Of a stretch of DNA of 64,000 bases, positions 1 to 8,235 are shown piece by piece (position 1 is the first letter of the stretch; the number at the start of each line of letters is the position of its first letter). Source of the DNA: JACNJF01 sp050288105 (GTDB lineage Bacteria > Pseudomonadota > Gammaproteobacteria > GCA-001735895). The notes below the pieces were generated by a model that did no database searches, was not told the origin of the DNA, and saw only the letters and a list, made by a program, of their open reading frames with translations. A program made the position numbers and the translations under genes. The DNA lies in assembly GCA_050288105.1 (NCBI GenBank), contig JBNKDE010000008.1, positions 124,001 through 188,000 on the forward strand, written 5' to 3'.

Positions 1-66
1 GAAGACCTGCCTTCAGTGAGTGGAAAGGTGACCAGGATTCGAGTGGAAAACCTGGATTCGAATTAA
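1..66 (+). CDS. C-terminal tail of an unidentified gene entering from upstream
   Basis: Frame 1 is open from the first base to a TAA at 64-66 and encodes 21 residues ending VRIENLDSN-like (actual end RVENLDSN). A strong bidirectional-looking terminator follows 17 bases later and the next gene, thrC, converges from the other side, which is the layout expected for a gene ending here. The fragment is too short to identify. It could also be chance open frame. Confidence 0.4.
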   Translation, partial: EDLPSVSGKVTRIRVENLDSN

Positions 67-82
67 CAGATTTGAATAGGTT

Positions 83-112
83 AAAAAAAAGGCTGCATTG
101 GCAGCCTTTTTT
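83..112. terminator. Bidirectional intrinsic terminator between convergent genes
   Basis: A 6-bp GC-rich stem (GGCTGC at 91-96, GCAGCC at 101-106) with a 4-base loop is flanked by an A run (83-90) on the left and a T run (107-112) on the right. It can therefore terminate both the plus-strand gene entering from the left and thrC on the minus strand. Confidence 0.85.
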
Positions 113-130
113 ATGCGACACATTTCGTGC

Positions 131-1603
131 TTATTGCAGAAATGAAAGAATTTCAGCTTCAATCTGCTGTTTATCAATGACGCTATCCTGAATAACAGGC
201 TTGTCGAATAAGTCATTGATAACTTTCGGGATTTCTATCTTTGCAGTGCTGGCAATCGATTTCAGGGCGTCCCTGTCATGGCTGTCTTTATTGCCGGTTA
301 ATGCAAAATCGATTATCGGTGAGAATTTTGTCCATTCCGCCGTTGAGTAAACGATTGATTTGATCCCATTGTTGCGGAAATTTTGATAGGTTTTGAAACA
401 GGTGGCTGTATGGGGGTCCATCAGGTAACCATCCTCAAACGCCTGTTTGATAAATGCCTGACCTTCCTCATTGCTACAAAAATCTGCGGCGAACACCTGT
501 TGCAACTGCGCGTGTTCTTCAGCGCTCAGCTGGTATCGTCTGTTTTCCAGCAGTTGCTGCATCAGGTCTTTAGTCCGGTCCGCTCCCAGTAAATCAAACA
601 AAATTCTTTCAACATTGGAAGAAACCAGGATATCCATTGCCGGAGATGTTGTGCTGATCAGGCTGCGGTTATTGATATCGTAGATGCCCGTATTAATCAG
701 CTCAGTTAACACATTGTTGGCGTTGGACGATATGATAATCTTTTCCACCGGTAATCCCATCTTGAATGCATAGTAAGCACCCAGCGCATTACCGAAGTTT
801 CCACTTGGAACGTTCAGATAAACCTTATCACCGGCCTGAATGGCACCCTGGCGTACCAGCTCAAGATAAGAATGAATATGGTAAATGATCTGGAATATGA
901 TACGGCCGAAGTTAACCGAATTGGCTGCCGAAAGCGCAATGCCCTGCTGTTTTAAACGGTCTTTAAAGGTAGATGAGGCCAGCAGAGTTTTTAGTGCTTT
1001 CTGAGCGTCGTCAAAATTCCCCTTTATACCAATAACTTTCAGATTTTCAGCATCTTCCGTAACCATCTGTAAACGCTGTACATCTGAAGTACCGCCATCA
1101 GGATAGAGACAGGCAACACGAACATTTGCCCGGTTCTTGAAGGTCTCCAGGGCTGCAGGGCCTGTATCACCACTGGTTGCAGCAAGAATCAGATAATTTT
1201 CATTGCGCTGTTGTGCAAGCGCAGACAACACGATCCCAAACGGCTGTAAAGCCATATCCTTAAATGCCCGCGTCGGTCCATGATAAAGCTCACTGACAAA
1301 CAGGTCTTCGTACACCTGAATGACGGGTACCGGGTTGGCAGGATCATCAAACTTGTTATACAGGGCCAGAGCTTCTTCAATAATGCTCTGCTCAATATCC
1401 ACGGCGAATAGCTTAAGGATGGATCTGGACAGGTTTTGGTAATCATTTTCCAGTTGCTGAAGTAAAAATTCTTTACTCATCACGGGAATTGTTTGCGGGC
1501 TATAGAGTCCACCAAAAGACGCAATCGGATTTAAAATGGCCTCAGAGAAAGGTACAGAAGTTTTATGCTGGCCGTCATTGCCACGGGTTTCGGTGAAATT
1601 CAT
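131..1603 (-). CDS. thrC: Threonine synthase
   Basis: This 490-residue PLP enzyme converts O-phosphohomoserine to threonine, the last step of threonine synthesis, in the cytoplasm. The N-terminus carries the family's ETRGN/SFGGLY segment. The PLP lysine lies in HGPTRAFKDMALQ near residue 115, followed by ATSGDTGPAA and the phosphate-binding PSGNFGNALGAYYA. It is longer than E. coli ThrC (428 residues). The insert pattern, for example SSNVERILFDLLG near residue 335, looks to me more like threonine synthases of Campylobacterota than of enterics. It stands alone, without thrA or thrB, and diverges from ndk across 211 bases. The ATG at 1603 gives the full N-terminal domain. The function is secure; the subfamily placement is from memory of family sequences. 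Confidence 0.95.
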   Translation of the reverse strand: MNFTETRGNDGQHKTSVPFSEAILNPIASFGGLYSPQTIPVMSKEFLLQQLENDYQNLSRSILKLFAVDIEQSIIEEALALYNKFDDPANPVPVIQVYEDLFVSELYHGPTRAFKDMALQPFGIVLSALAQQRNENYLILAATSGDTGPAALETFKNRANVRVACLYPDGGTSDVQRLQMVTEDAENLKVIGIKGNFDDAQKALKTLLASSTFKDRLKQQGIALSAANSVNFGRIIFQIIYHIHSYLELVRQGAIQAGDKVYLNVPSGNFGNALGAYYAFKMGLPVEKIIISSNANNVLTELINTGIYDINNRSLISTTSPAMDILVSSNVERILFDLLGADRTKDLMQQLLENRRYQLSAEEHAQLQQVFAADFCSNEEGQAFIKQAFEDGYLMDPHTATCFKTYQNFRNNGIKSIVYSTAEWTKFSPIIDFALTGNKDSHDRDALKSIASTAKIEIPKVINDLFDKPVIQDSVIDKQQIEAEILSFLQ

Positions 1604-1735
1604 TAATATTGGGTATTTTTACAGGCTTGGGAAATTGCGCGTATTATAGCGGGAAAGTGCCGCTGCGGAAGGGCTGTATCCTGCTTCGGCAGCGCTGATG
1701 GCATTTTTCTGTAAAATGTACGTTTTTTTAACCAA

Positions 1736-1763
1736 TTTGGTGCGGGATAACTTCTGTTATAGG
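1736..1763 (+). promoter_or_regulatory. Possible sigma-70 promoter for the ndk operon
   Basis: TTTGGT (1736-1741) and TATAGG (1758-1763) are separated by 16 bases and lie about 50 bases before the ndk start. The match is weak, but this is the only reasonable candidate in the 211-base gap between the divergent thrC and ndk. Confidence 0.3.
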
Positions 1764-1814
1764 TTAAACACGAGTAGAATCAGTCGATTTTTATAAACCG
1801 TAAGTGAGAGCACC

Positions 1815-2246
1815 ATGAGTATTGAAAGAACCCTGTCTATCATCAAGCCTGACGCCGTTGCAAAAAATATTATCGGGCAGATTTATAGTCGTTTTGAAAA
1901 CGCAGGTTTACGTATCGTTGCCGCTAAAATGATTCAGCTTGATCAGGCTGCAGCAGAAGGGTTTTATGCTGTGCATAAAGAACGTCCTTTCTTTAAGGAT
2001 CTAGTCGATTTTATGACCTCAGGTCCAGTAATGGTTCAGGTACTGGAAGGTGAGAGCGCGATTGCTAAAAATCGCGAAGTAATGGGTGCTACCAATCCGG
2101 CGGAAGCCGCGCCCGGCACCATCCGTGCAGATTTTGCCAGCAGTATCGATGAGAACGCGGTACACGGATCCGATGCACCTGAAACGGCTCAGGTTGAAAT
2201 CGCTTATTTCTTTTCTGAAAAAGAACTGTGTGAGCGCATCCGTTAA
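1815..2246 (+). CDS. ndk: Nucleoside diphosphate kinase
   Basis: Ndk moves the gamma phosphate from NTPs to NDPs through a phosphohistidine and so balances nucleotide pools. The 143-residue length is standard. The N-terminus ERTLSIIKPDAV, the substrate-binding GATNPAEAAPGTIRADF and the active-site His in NAVHGSD (about residue 117) are all present. The start ATG follows GTGAGAGCACC, an acceptable ribosome-binding site. Ndk opens a run of closely spaced genes ending with der; only three bases separate it from rlmN. The ndk-rlmN-pilF-rodZ order is conserved in gammaproteobacteria. Confidence 0.98.
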   Translation: MSIERTLSIIKPDAVAKNIIGQIYSRFENAGLRIVAAKMIQLDQAAAEGFYAVHKERPFFKDLVDFMTSGPVMVQVLEGESAIAKNREVMGATNPAEAAPGTIRADFASSIDENAVHGSDAPETAQVEIAYFFSEKELCERIR

Positions 2247-2249
2247 GCT

Positions 2250-3374
2250 ATGAGTTTGTCCACCTTGCATAACCTGCTAGAAATGGATCGCCCGGCGATG
2301 GAAGCATTTTTCCTGTCTATAGGAGAAAAACCATTTCGTGCGAAACAGGTTATGCAGTGGATTCACCAGCGAGGAGTCACTGACTTTATGCTGATGACTG
2401 ATCTCGCCAAGAGTCTGCGCAGCAAGCTCAGCGAGATTTCAGAAGTCAGATTACCTCAGGTTGCCGTAGAACAGCGCTCTGCTGATGGTACCCGCAAGTG
2501 GCTGCTACATATGGATGGCATTGAAAACGCAGTAGAATGTGTGCTCATTCCCGAAGAGAATCGAATGACACTGTGCATATCCTCTCAGGTTGGTTGTACC
2601 CTGAACTGTTCGTTCTGCTCAACAGCGAAACAGGGCTTCAATCGCAATCTGACGACTGCTGAAATCATTGGGCAGCTATACCTCGCACAGCGTTCGCTGG
2701 AAGCTGATGGGCAAGAGAATGGTGTCACTAATGTTGTGATGATGGGTATGGGAGAGCCTCTACTCAACTATGATGCAGTTATGTCAGCGTTGAATATTAT
2801 GTGCGATGATTTTGCCTACAGCCTGAGCAAGCGTAGAGTAACTATCAGTACTGCAGGTGTGGTACCCGCAATCAGGAAGCTGAACCAGTCTACCGATGTG
2901 TGCCTGGCGGTTTCATTGCACGCTGCGAATGACGAACTCCGTAATCAACTGGTTCCTATCAATAAAAAGTATCCCATTAGAGAACTGATGGATGCCTGCA
3001 TTGAATATGTAAAAGGTCACAATCGCCGTCGTATAACCTTCGAATATGTTATGCTTGCCGGCGTTAACGATAGCCTGGAACATGCAAGAGAACTGGTAAA
3101 ACTGCTAAAACATGTTCCTAGTAAACTAAATTTAATACCTTTTAATCCTTACCCGAATGCCATCTACCAGTGTTCAGATCGTGAGACAATAAATCGATTT
3201 CGCGACTATGTGCACAGTAAGGGTATTGTGTCAGTGACACGTAAAACGCGCGGGGATGATATCGATGCCGCCTGTGGTCAACTGGTCGGGAAGGTAAAGG
3301 ATAGAAGTCGCCGAAGCCTGAAATACCAGGTCGACCTACAAACAATTACGGGACATATAAATGCTACGAATTAA
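2250..3374 (+). CDS. rlmN: Dual-specificity 23S rRNA/tRNA adenine-C2 methyltransferase RlmN
   Basis: This radical-SAM enzyme methylates C2 of A2503 in 23S rRNA and A37 in some tRNAs. The 374 residues include the CxxxCxxC cluster motif (CTLNCSFC, about residues 115-122) and the GMGEPLLNYD segment. A conserved C-terminal Cys, used for the protein-RNA methyl intermediate, sits in DDIDAACGQL. The gene starts three bases after ndk and its last 14 bases overlap pilF, so translation is probably coupled. Confidence 0.97.
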   Translation: MSLSTLHNLLEMDRPAMEAFFLSIGEKPFRAKQVMQWIHQRGVTDFMLMTDLAKSLRSKLSEISEVRLPQVAVEQRSADGTRKWLLHMDGIENAVECVLIPEENRMTLCISSQVGCTLNCSFCSTAKQGFNRNLTTAEIIGQLYLAQRSLEADGQENGVTNVVMMGMGEPLLNYDAVMSALNIMCDDFAYSLSKRRVTISTAGVVPAIRKLNQSTDVCLAVSLHAANDELRNQLVPINKKYPIRELMDACIEYVKGHNRRRITFEYVMLAGVNDSLEHARELVKLLKHVPSKLNLIPFNPYPNAIYQCSDRETINRFRDYVHSKGIVSVTRKTRGDDIDAACGQLVGKVKDRSRRSLKYQVDLQTITGHINATN

Positions 3375-4107
3375 TCTGGCCTGGCTATTGCTGTTAAGCT
3401 TATCTGCCTGTGTTGTTGTGGATGATGGTCCCACCCAAATGGAAAAAGCCAGTGAAATCAACGTGCAGCTGGGTATCGGTTATTACCATCAGAATAACCT
3501 GGAGCTAGCCAACGAAAAGCTGATCAAGGCCCTGGATCAGAATCCGCGTTCTGCTTCGGCACATCATGCCTATGCGGTGTTACAGAACCGCTTTAGAGAT
3601 AAGGAAAAAGCTGAATTTCATTTCAGGAAAGCGGTTGAATATAATCCTCTGGACTCAGAGGCGCTGAATAATTTTGGTGCCTTTCTGTGTCGCGATAATC
3701 GTCCGGAAGAAGCGGAAAAAATGTTCATTCAGGCGCTGGAAAACCCGCTGTATAAAGCGCCTGAAGTGGCTTATACCAATGCTGCAACCTGTTTAAGGCA
3801 GAACAATAAAAAACCAGAGAAGGTTAAGGAGTACCTGACCAGAGCGCTGGGTGTAGGTAACAACTTCAGGCCAGCGCTTCTGCTGCTGGCTGAAATCAGT
3901 TTCGAAGAAAAACAACATGATCTAACAACCATCTATTTGAAACGCTATCATTTGGTAGGCGAACCGACGGCACGCAGTTTATGGCTTGAAATCAGGAATG
4001 AGCTTGAATTAAATCACAGGGATAAGGCCAATGAACTGGCTGAAAAGTTAAAATCTGAGTTTGCCGATTCCCCTGAATTTCAATCCTGGTTATTACTTTC
4101 GAAATGA
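3361..4107 (+). CDS. pilF: Type IV pilus biogenesis TPR lipoprotein PilF/PilW
   Basis: PilF is the outer-membrane lipoprotein pilotin that places and multimerises the PilQ secretin. The 248-residue product has a lipobox ending LSLSAC with the lipid Cys at residue 17, then about five tetratricopeptide repeats (residues 30-230, for example LGIGYYHQNNLELANEKLIKA). Size and position between rlmN and rodZ match the family. The gene overlaps rlmN by 14 bases and rodZ by 4 (ATGA). No other pilus genes are in this window. Confidence 0.93.
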   Translation: MLRINLAWLLLLSLSACVVVDDGPTQMEKASEINVQLGIGYYHQNNLELANEKLIKALDQNPRSASAHHAYAVLQNRFRDKEKAEFHFRKAVEYNPLDSEALNNFGAFLCRDNRPEEAEKMFIQALENPLYKAPEVAYTNAATCLRQNNKKPEKVKEYLTRALGVGNNFRPALLLLAEISFEEKQHDLTTIYLKRYHLVGEPTARSLWLEIRNELELNHRDKANELAEKLKSEFADSPEFQSWLLLSK

Positions 4108-5102
4108 GCGATACAATACAAGAGGAGGCTGAGCAGAGTCCTCCAGGTCCGGGTCCGGGCGACCGGCTACAGGCTGCCAGAATATCAATAGGCCTTACAC
4201 TGGAAGATGTGGCGAGCAAAATGCACCTTTCAGCAGCGATATTGGGAAGCCTGGAAGCAAATGATTTTGAAGAAATCACTGCGCCTATCTTTGTTAAAGG
4301 CTACCTGCGCTCATATGCGCGCATAGTGAATCTGGATGAAGAAGATATCATCAAACAGTATTCCCTCTATTACACCCATAATGATCCTCCGATCTCGTCA
4401 ACCAGTAATGCCTCTCCCGAAATAAACTCTGATGATGCCCGCGTCAAAGGGACAACCTGGCTTATTATTGTGATTCTGGTCGGATTGTTATCTTTCTGGT
4501 GGTGGAGCCGATATCAGCAACCCACCCAGACCGTGAGCCTGGATTCCAACGAATCTTCGGATAGCGTTGTGTCTGCTGGCGATGTGCCGTCGATTACCTC
4601 TATTCCACTCTCAGTCTCCGACAGTGAGATCGGCAGCTCGAACGCGGATGATGGTTCTAGCGGGCTGGCATCAGCAGCTGATCCTGTCGCTTCAGAGGTA
4701 TCGATAGACCAGGAAGCGAGAAACGAACTGCAGAACATAAACGATATTCTTCCTCCAACCGACACAGTGTCACAGTCCGAAGCGCAGGATGAAGTCACTC
4801 AGCAGGAGCTGGAAATCGAACCGGTAACGCAGTCATCGAATAACGTAGCAGCTACAACACCATCGGATCTGGTCATTACGGTCAATTCGGATACATGGGC
4901 TGACATCAAGGATGCGAATGGAAATCGGCTGGTGTATGACCTGCTGAGAAGTGGACAGAATATTACCCTCACTGGTCAGGCACCTTTCCAGGCGTTTCTG
5001 GGTAATGGATATGGCGTAAGCATAGAGTATCAGGGCGAAAATATAGATCTGAGTAAGAATATCAGAGCGGACAATACTGCCAGGATACGGATAGGAAAGT
5101 AG
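4104..5102 (+). CDS. rodZ: Cytoskeleton protein RodZ
   Basis: RodZ links MreB to the elongasome and helps hold rod shape. The 332 residues show an N-terminal Xre-like helix-turn-helix (about 18-85, RLQAARISIGLTLEDVASKM). A single membrane span follows (about 115-132, TWLIIVILVGLLSFWWW), then a long Ser/Asp/Glu-rich linker and a C-terminal DUF4115 beta domain (about 250-332). It begins on an ATGA overlap with pilF. hisS follows after a single base, so the ispG gene that usually sits between rodZ and hisS is missing here. Confidence 0.95.
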   Translation: MSDTIQEEAEQSPPGPGPGDRLQAARISIGLTLEDVASKMHLSAAILGSLEANDFEEITAPIFVKGYLRSYARIVNLDEEDIIKQYSLYYTHNDPPISSTSNASPEINSDDARVKGTTWLIIVILVGLLSFWWWSRYQQPTQTVSLDSNESSDSVVSAGDVPSITSIPLSVSDSEIGSSNADDGSSGLASAADPVASEVSIDQEARNELQNINDILPPTDTVSQSEAQDEVTQQELEIEPVTQSSNNVAATTPSDLVITVNSDTWADIKDANGNRLVYDLLRSGQNITLTGQAPFQAFLGNGYGVSIEYQGENIDLSKNIRADNTARIRIGK

Positions 5103-5103
5103 T

Positions 5104-6384
5104 ATGGTTCAACAGATTAAAGTAATACGCGGTATGCACGACATACTGCCGCAGGAAATTGGCGTTTGGCAGCAACTGGAAGACAGTTATCGTCAACTGG
5201 TTGAAAGTTATGGCTATCGACAGATTCGCACGCCGATTGTAGAAAAAACCGGGTTGTTCCACCGCTCTATTGGAGAAGTTACCGATATAGTGGAAAAGGA
5301 GATGTACAGCTTTGACGACCGTAACGGTGATAGTCTGAGCTTACGTCCAGAAAATACTGCCAGTGTAGTGCGCGCAGGCATTGAGCACGGATTGCTGGTC
5401 AATCAGCAGCAAAGGCTGTGGTATAACGGCCCCATGTTTCGCCACGAAAGGCCGCAAAAAGGGCGCTACCGACAGTTCCATCAATTAGGTGCAGAAACCT
5501 TTGGTATGCAGGGGGCCGATGTCGAAGCCGAGTTAATTCTGATGGCCGCCAGGTTGTGGCGCACATTAGGGTTGCAGGATATTTCGCTACAGCTCAATAC
5601 GCTGGGTACCAGCGACGACAGGGCCAATTACCGTGAAGTTCTGGTTGAGTATTTTAATCAGCATGTTGCTCAGCTGGATGAAGACAGCAGGCGCCGACTG
5701 GATACCAATCCACTGCGCATACTGGATAGTAAAAACCCCGACATGCAAGAGTTGATTGAGGCAGCGCCCAGACTTCAGGATCATTTGTGCGAGGAGTCAA
5801 AACAGCACTTTGCTCAGTTACTTGAAATCCTGGATTACGCCGGACAGCCCTATACCATCAATACGCGTCTGGTACGCGGGCTGGATTATTACTGCCATAC
5901 GGTTTTTGAATGGGTAACCGAAAGCCTGGGCGCTCAGGGTACGGTTTGTGCAGGCGGTCGGTATGATGGTCTGGTTGAACAGCTGGGCGGAAAACCTACC
6001 TTCGCTGCCGGTTTTGCTATGGGCGCCGAGCGCCTGGTATCGATGTTGATTGATCAACAGCAGGCACAGCCAGCTGCTACCAGCGATATTTATTTTGTGG
6101 TGGTGGGAGAGAATGCGCTAAAGGCTGGTCATAAACTGTCAGAACAGTTGCGAGATGCCATGCCTGAGCTGGAGCTGGTACTGCATGCTGGCGGCGGCAG
6201 CTTCAAAAGCCAGTTAAAGAAGGCTGATAAATCAGGTGCCAGACTGGCCATTATTCTGGGCGAGAATGAAGTTGCTCAGGATATTATCAATATCAAATTT
6301 CTACGTGAAGAACGTGAGCAGCTGACTTTTCCACAGCTGGATCTGGTTAAGCAAATTGAACAATTAATGAACGAACAAAGTTAA
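5104..6384 (+). CDS. hisS: Histidyl-tRNA synthetase
   Basis: This class II synthetase charges tRNA-His. The 426 residues are the normal bacterial length. Motif 1/2 features (KGRYRQFHQLGAETFG), the histidine-specific motif TRLVRGLDYYCHTVFEW, GTVCAGGRYDGLVEQLGG and motif 3 AAGFAMGAERL are all present. A C-terminal anticodon-binding domain covers about residues 330-420. It starts one base after rodZ. Confidence 0.98.
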   Translation: MVQQIKVIRGMHDILPQEIGVWQQLEDSYRQLVESYGYRQIRTPIVEKTGLFHRSIGEVTDIVEKEMYSFDDRNGDSLSLRPENTASVVRAGIEHGLLVNQQQRLWYNGPMFRHERPQKGRYRQFHQLGAETFGMQGADVEAELILMAARLWRTLGLQDISLQLNTLGTSDDRANYREVLVEYFNQHVAQLDEDSRRRLDTNPLRILDSKNPDMQELIEAAPRLQDHLCEESKQHFAQLLEILDYAGQPYTINTRLVRGLDYYCHTVFEWVTESLGAQGTVCAGGRYDGLVEQLGGKPTFAAGFAMGAERLVSMLIDQQQAQPAATSDIYFVVVGENALKAGHKLSEQLRDAMPELELVLHAGGGSFKSQLKKADKSGARLAIILGENEVAQDIINIKFLREEREQLTFPQLDLVKQIEQLMNEQS

Positions 6385-6398
6385 GGTTAGGCAATACA

Positions 6399-7040
6399 AT
6401 GACTGAATACATGACAGATGAAGAACAGGTTGAACGCATTAAAAAGTGGTGGTCGGATAATGGGAGTTCTGTCCTCGCTGGACTGGTCATCGGTATCGGT
6501 GGCCTCGCTGGATGGCGTTTTTATGTCGACTATAAAACCAATAATGCAGCAGAAGCTTCATCTCATTTTAATCAGGCCCTGACCAGCCTGGAGGCCGGTA
6601 AAACCGATGCGACCATTGAACAGGCGAATCTGGTACTTGCCGATTATGCATCTACCCCCTATGCTGATCTGGCTCAACTGGCGCTTGCTAAAGCCTATGT
6701 AGAAACGGGCAAATTTGAGCAGGCTGCCCAAACCCTGCAAAAACTGATAGATGATGTATCAGATGAAGGTATGCGCACTATCGCACGCATGCGTCTGGCT
6801 GCAGTACAACAGCAACTTGGACAGCTGGATCAGGCATTGAAGACGATCGACACCGAATATCCCGAGCAATTTAGTGCAGCGGTGGAAGAGTTAAAAGGCG
6901 ACCTGTTTGCTGCTCAGGGGCAGGCCGAGCAGGCAAGAGCTGCTTACCAGAAGGCACGTATGGCGAATCCGCCTGTAGCTAACCCCCAGTTCCTGCAACA
7001 AAAGCTGGATAATCTGGGTGTCACCAGCCTGAACAGCTAA
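6399..7040 (+). CDS. yfgM: YfgM-like ancillary SecYEG translocon subunit
   Basis: YfgM is an inner-membrane protein with a periplasmic TPR domain that associates with SecYEG and PpiD and hands secreted proteins to chaperones. The 213-residue product has the family N-terminus (TDEEQVERIKKWWSDNG), one membrane span (about residues 24-43) and TPR-like helices to the C-terminus. Its place between hisS and bamB is the conserved one. BamB is itself an envelope-assembly factor, so the context fits a role in export. Confidence 0.93.
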   Translation: MTEYMTDEEQVERIKKWWSDNGSSVLAGLVIGIGGLAGWRFYVDYKTNNAAEASSHFNQALTSLEAGKTDATIEQANLVLADYASTPYADLAQLALAKAYVETGKFEQAAQTLQKLIDDVSDEGMRTIARMRLAAVQQQLGQLDQALKTIDTEYPEQFSAAVEELKGDLFAAQGQAEQARAAYQKARMANPPVANPQFLQQKLDNLGVTSLNS

Positions 7041-7071
7041 GCATTGACGCTGACCATTTAAGGAAACAAGC

Positions 7072-8235
7072 ATGAAGTATATGCCTTTATACCGGCTAAC
7101 CCTGCTCATCAGTATGTTACTGCTTATGTTCGGCTGCGCTACACCGGATAACAGCGAACCTCCCGCAGAATTAACTGAGATTGATAATCCAGAGTCAGTG
7201 CGTGAAGTCTGGTCATTTCAGATTGGAAAAAGTTCCTCAGTAAACTTCTTTGACCTGTCGCCACTGGTGCTGGATAAAGTGATCTATACCATTGACCTAA
7301 ATGGGCTGATTTACCAGATCGATGCGAAAACCGGCAATGACAACTGGAGCTATGAAACCGGGTTAGCAGCAATTGCAGGCCTGTCGGGAGACAGTGAACA
7401 GTTGCTGGCGACCTCGCGCGATGGCGAGGTGGCGCTGTATGAGATTAAACCGAAAGGCCTGGTCGAGCGCTGGAAAAAACAATTAAGCAGCGAGATTCGT
7501 AGTCAGGCGGTACTGGATTCTGGTCAGGTATTTGTACGTACGGGTGATGGAAAATTATCGGCGCTGGATGCCTCAAGCGGGGAAATCCTGTGGACGGTAA
7601 CACGTCGAGTACCGGCACTATCGTTGACTGGAACCAGTCGGCCGATACCCGCTGGTGATCTCATCATCGCTGGTTTTGATAATGGTAAGCTGGTTGCATT
7701 TGAACGTAGCAACGGTTCAACCGCCTGGGAGACCACTATCGGTTCGCCACGTGGTCGTACCGAGATCGAACGCCTGGTAGACCTGGATGGGCAGTTTGTG
7801 GTGCGCGATGGGGTTGTTTATATCAGCTCGTTTCAGGGAAACCTGGCCGCAGTAACTGGCAGCACCGGACAGGTTATCTGGTCGCGCGACTTCTCCAGCT
7901 CCCAGGCAATCGCTATCGATCAGGAAGCACTCTATCTGGTCGATGACAGAAGCCACCTGTGGTCCGTGGACAGACGTACGGGAAGCTCGTTCTGGAAACA
8001 GGATGTATTAAATGCGCGTAAAATTACTGCGCCCGCAATACTTGGCGATAGACTGGTAGTCGGGGATCTGGCCGGTTATATCCATATCCTTCGACGCTCC
8101 GATGGCATGCTAATGGGTAGAGTTCAGCCATTTGATTCACGCTATTTCTCGCAACCGTTGAATCAAAATGGTACAGCAATCGTATTAGATGTCGCCGGTA
8201 ACCTGACCGCGTTGACTCTGGATGAAAAGCAGTGA
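7072..8235 (+). CDS. bamB: Outer membrane protein assembly factor BamB
   Basis: BamB is the beta-propeller lipoprotein of the BAM complex that inserts beta-barrel proteins. The 387-residue product has a signal peptide with a lipobox ending LMFGC (Cys22). PQQ-like propeller blades follow, with typical motifs such as IYQIDAKTGNDNWSYETG, LSALDASSGEILW and DRRTGSSFWKQDV. It lies between yfgM and der as usual and overlaps der by four bases (GTGA). Confidence 0.96.
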   Translation: MKYMPLYRLTLLISMLLLMFGCATPDNSEPPAELTEIDNPESVREVWSFQIGKSSSVNFFDLSPLVLDKVIYTIDLNGLIYQIDAKTGNDNWSYETGLAAIAGLSGDSEQLLATSRDGEVALYEIKPKGLVERWKKQLSSEIRSQAVLDSGQVFVRTGDGKLSALDASSGEILWTVTRRVPALSLTGTSRPIPAGDLIIAGFDNGKLVAFERSNGSTAWETTIGSPRGRTEIERLVDLDGQFVVRDGVVYISSFQGNLAAVTGSTGQVIWSRDFSSSQAIAIDQEALYLVDDRSHLWSVDRRTGSSFWKQDVLNARKITAPAILGDRLVVGDLAGYIHILRRSDGMLMGRVQPFDSRYFSQPLNQNGTAIVLDVAGNLTALTLDEKQ

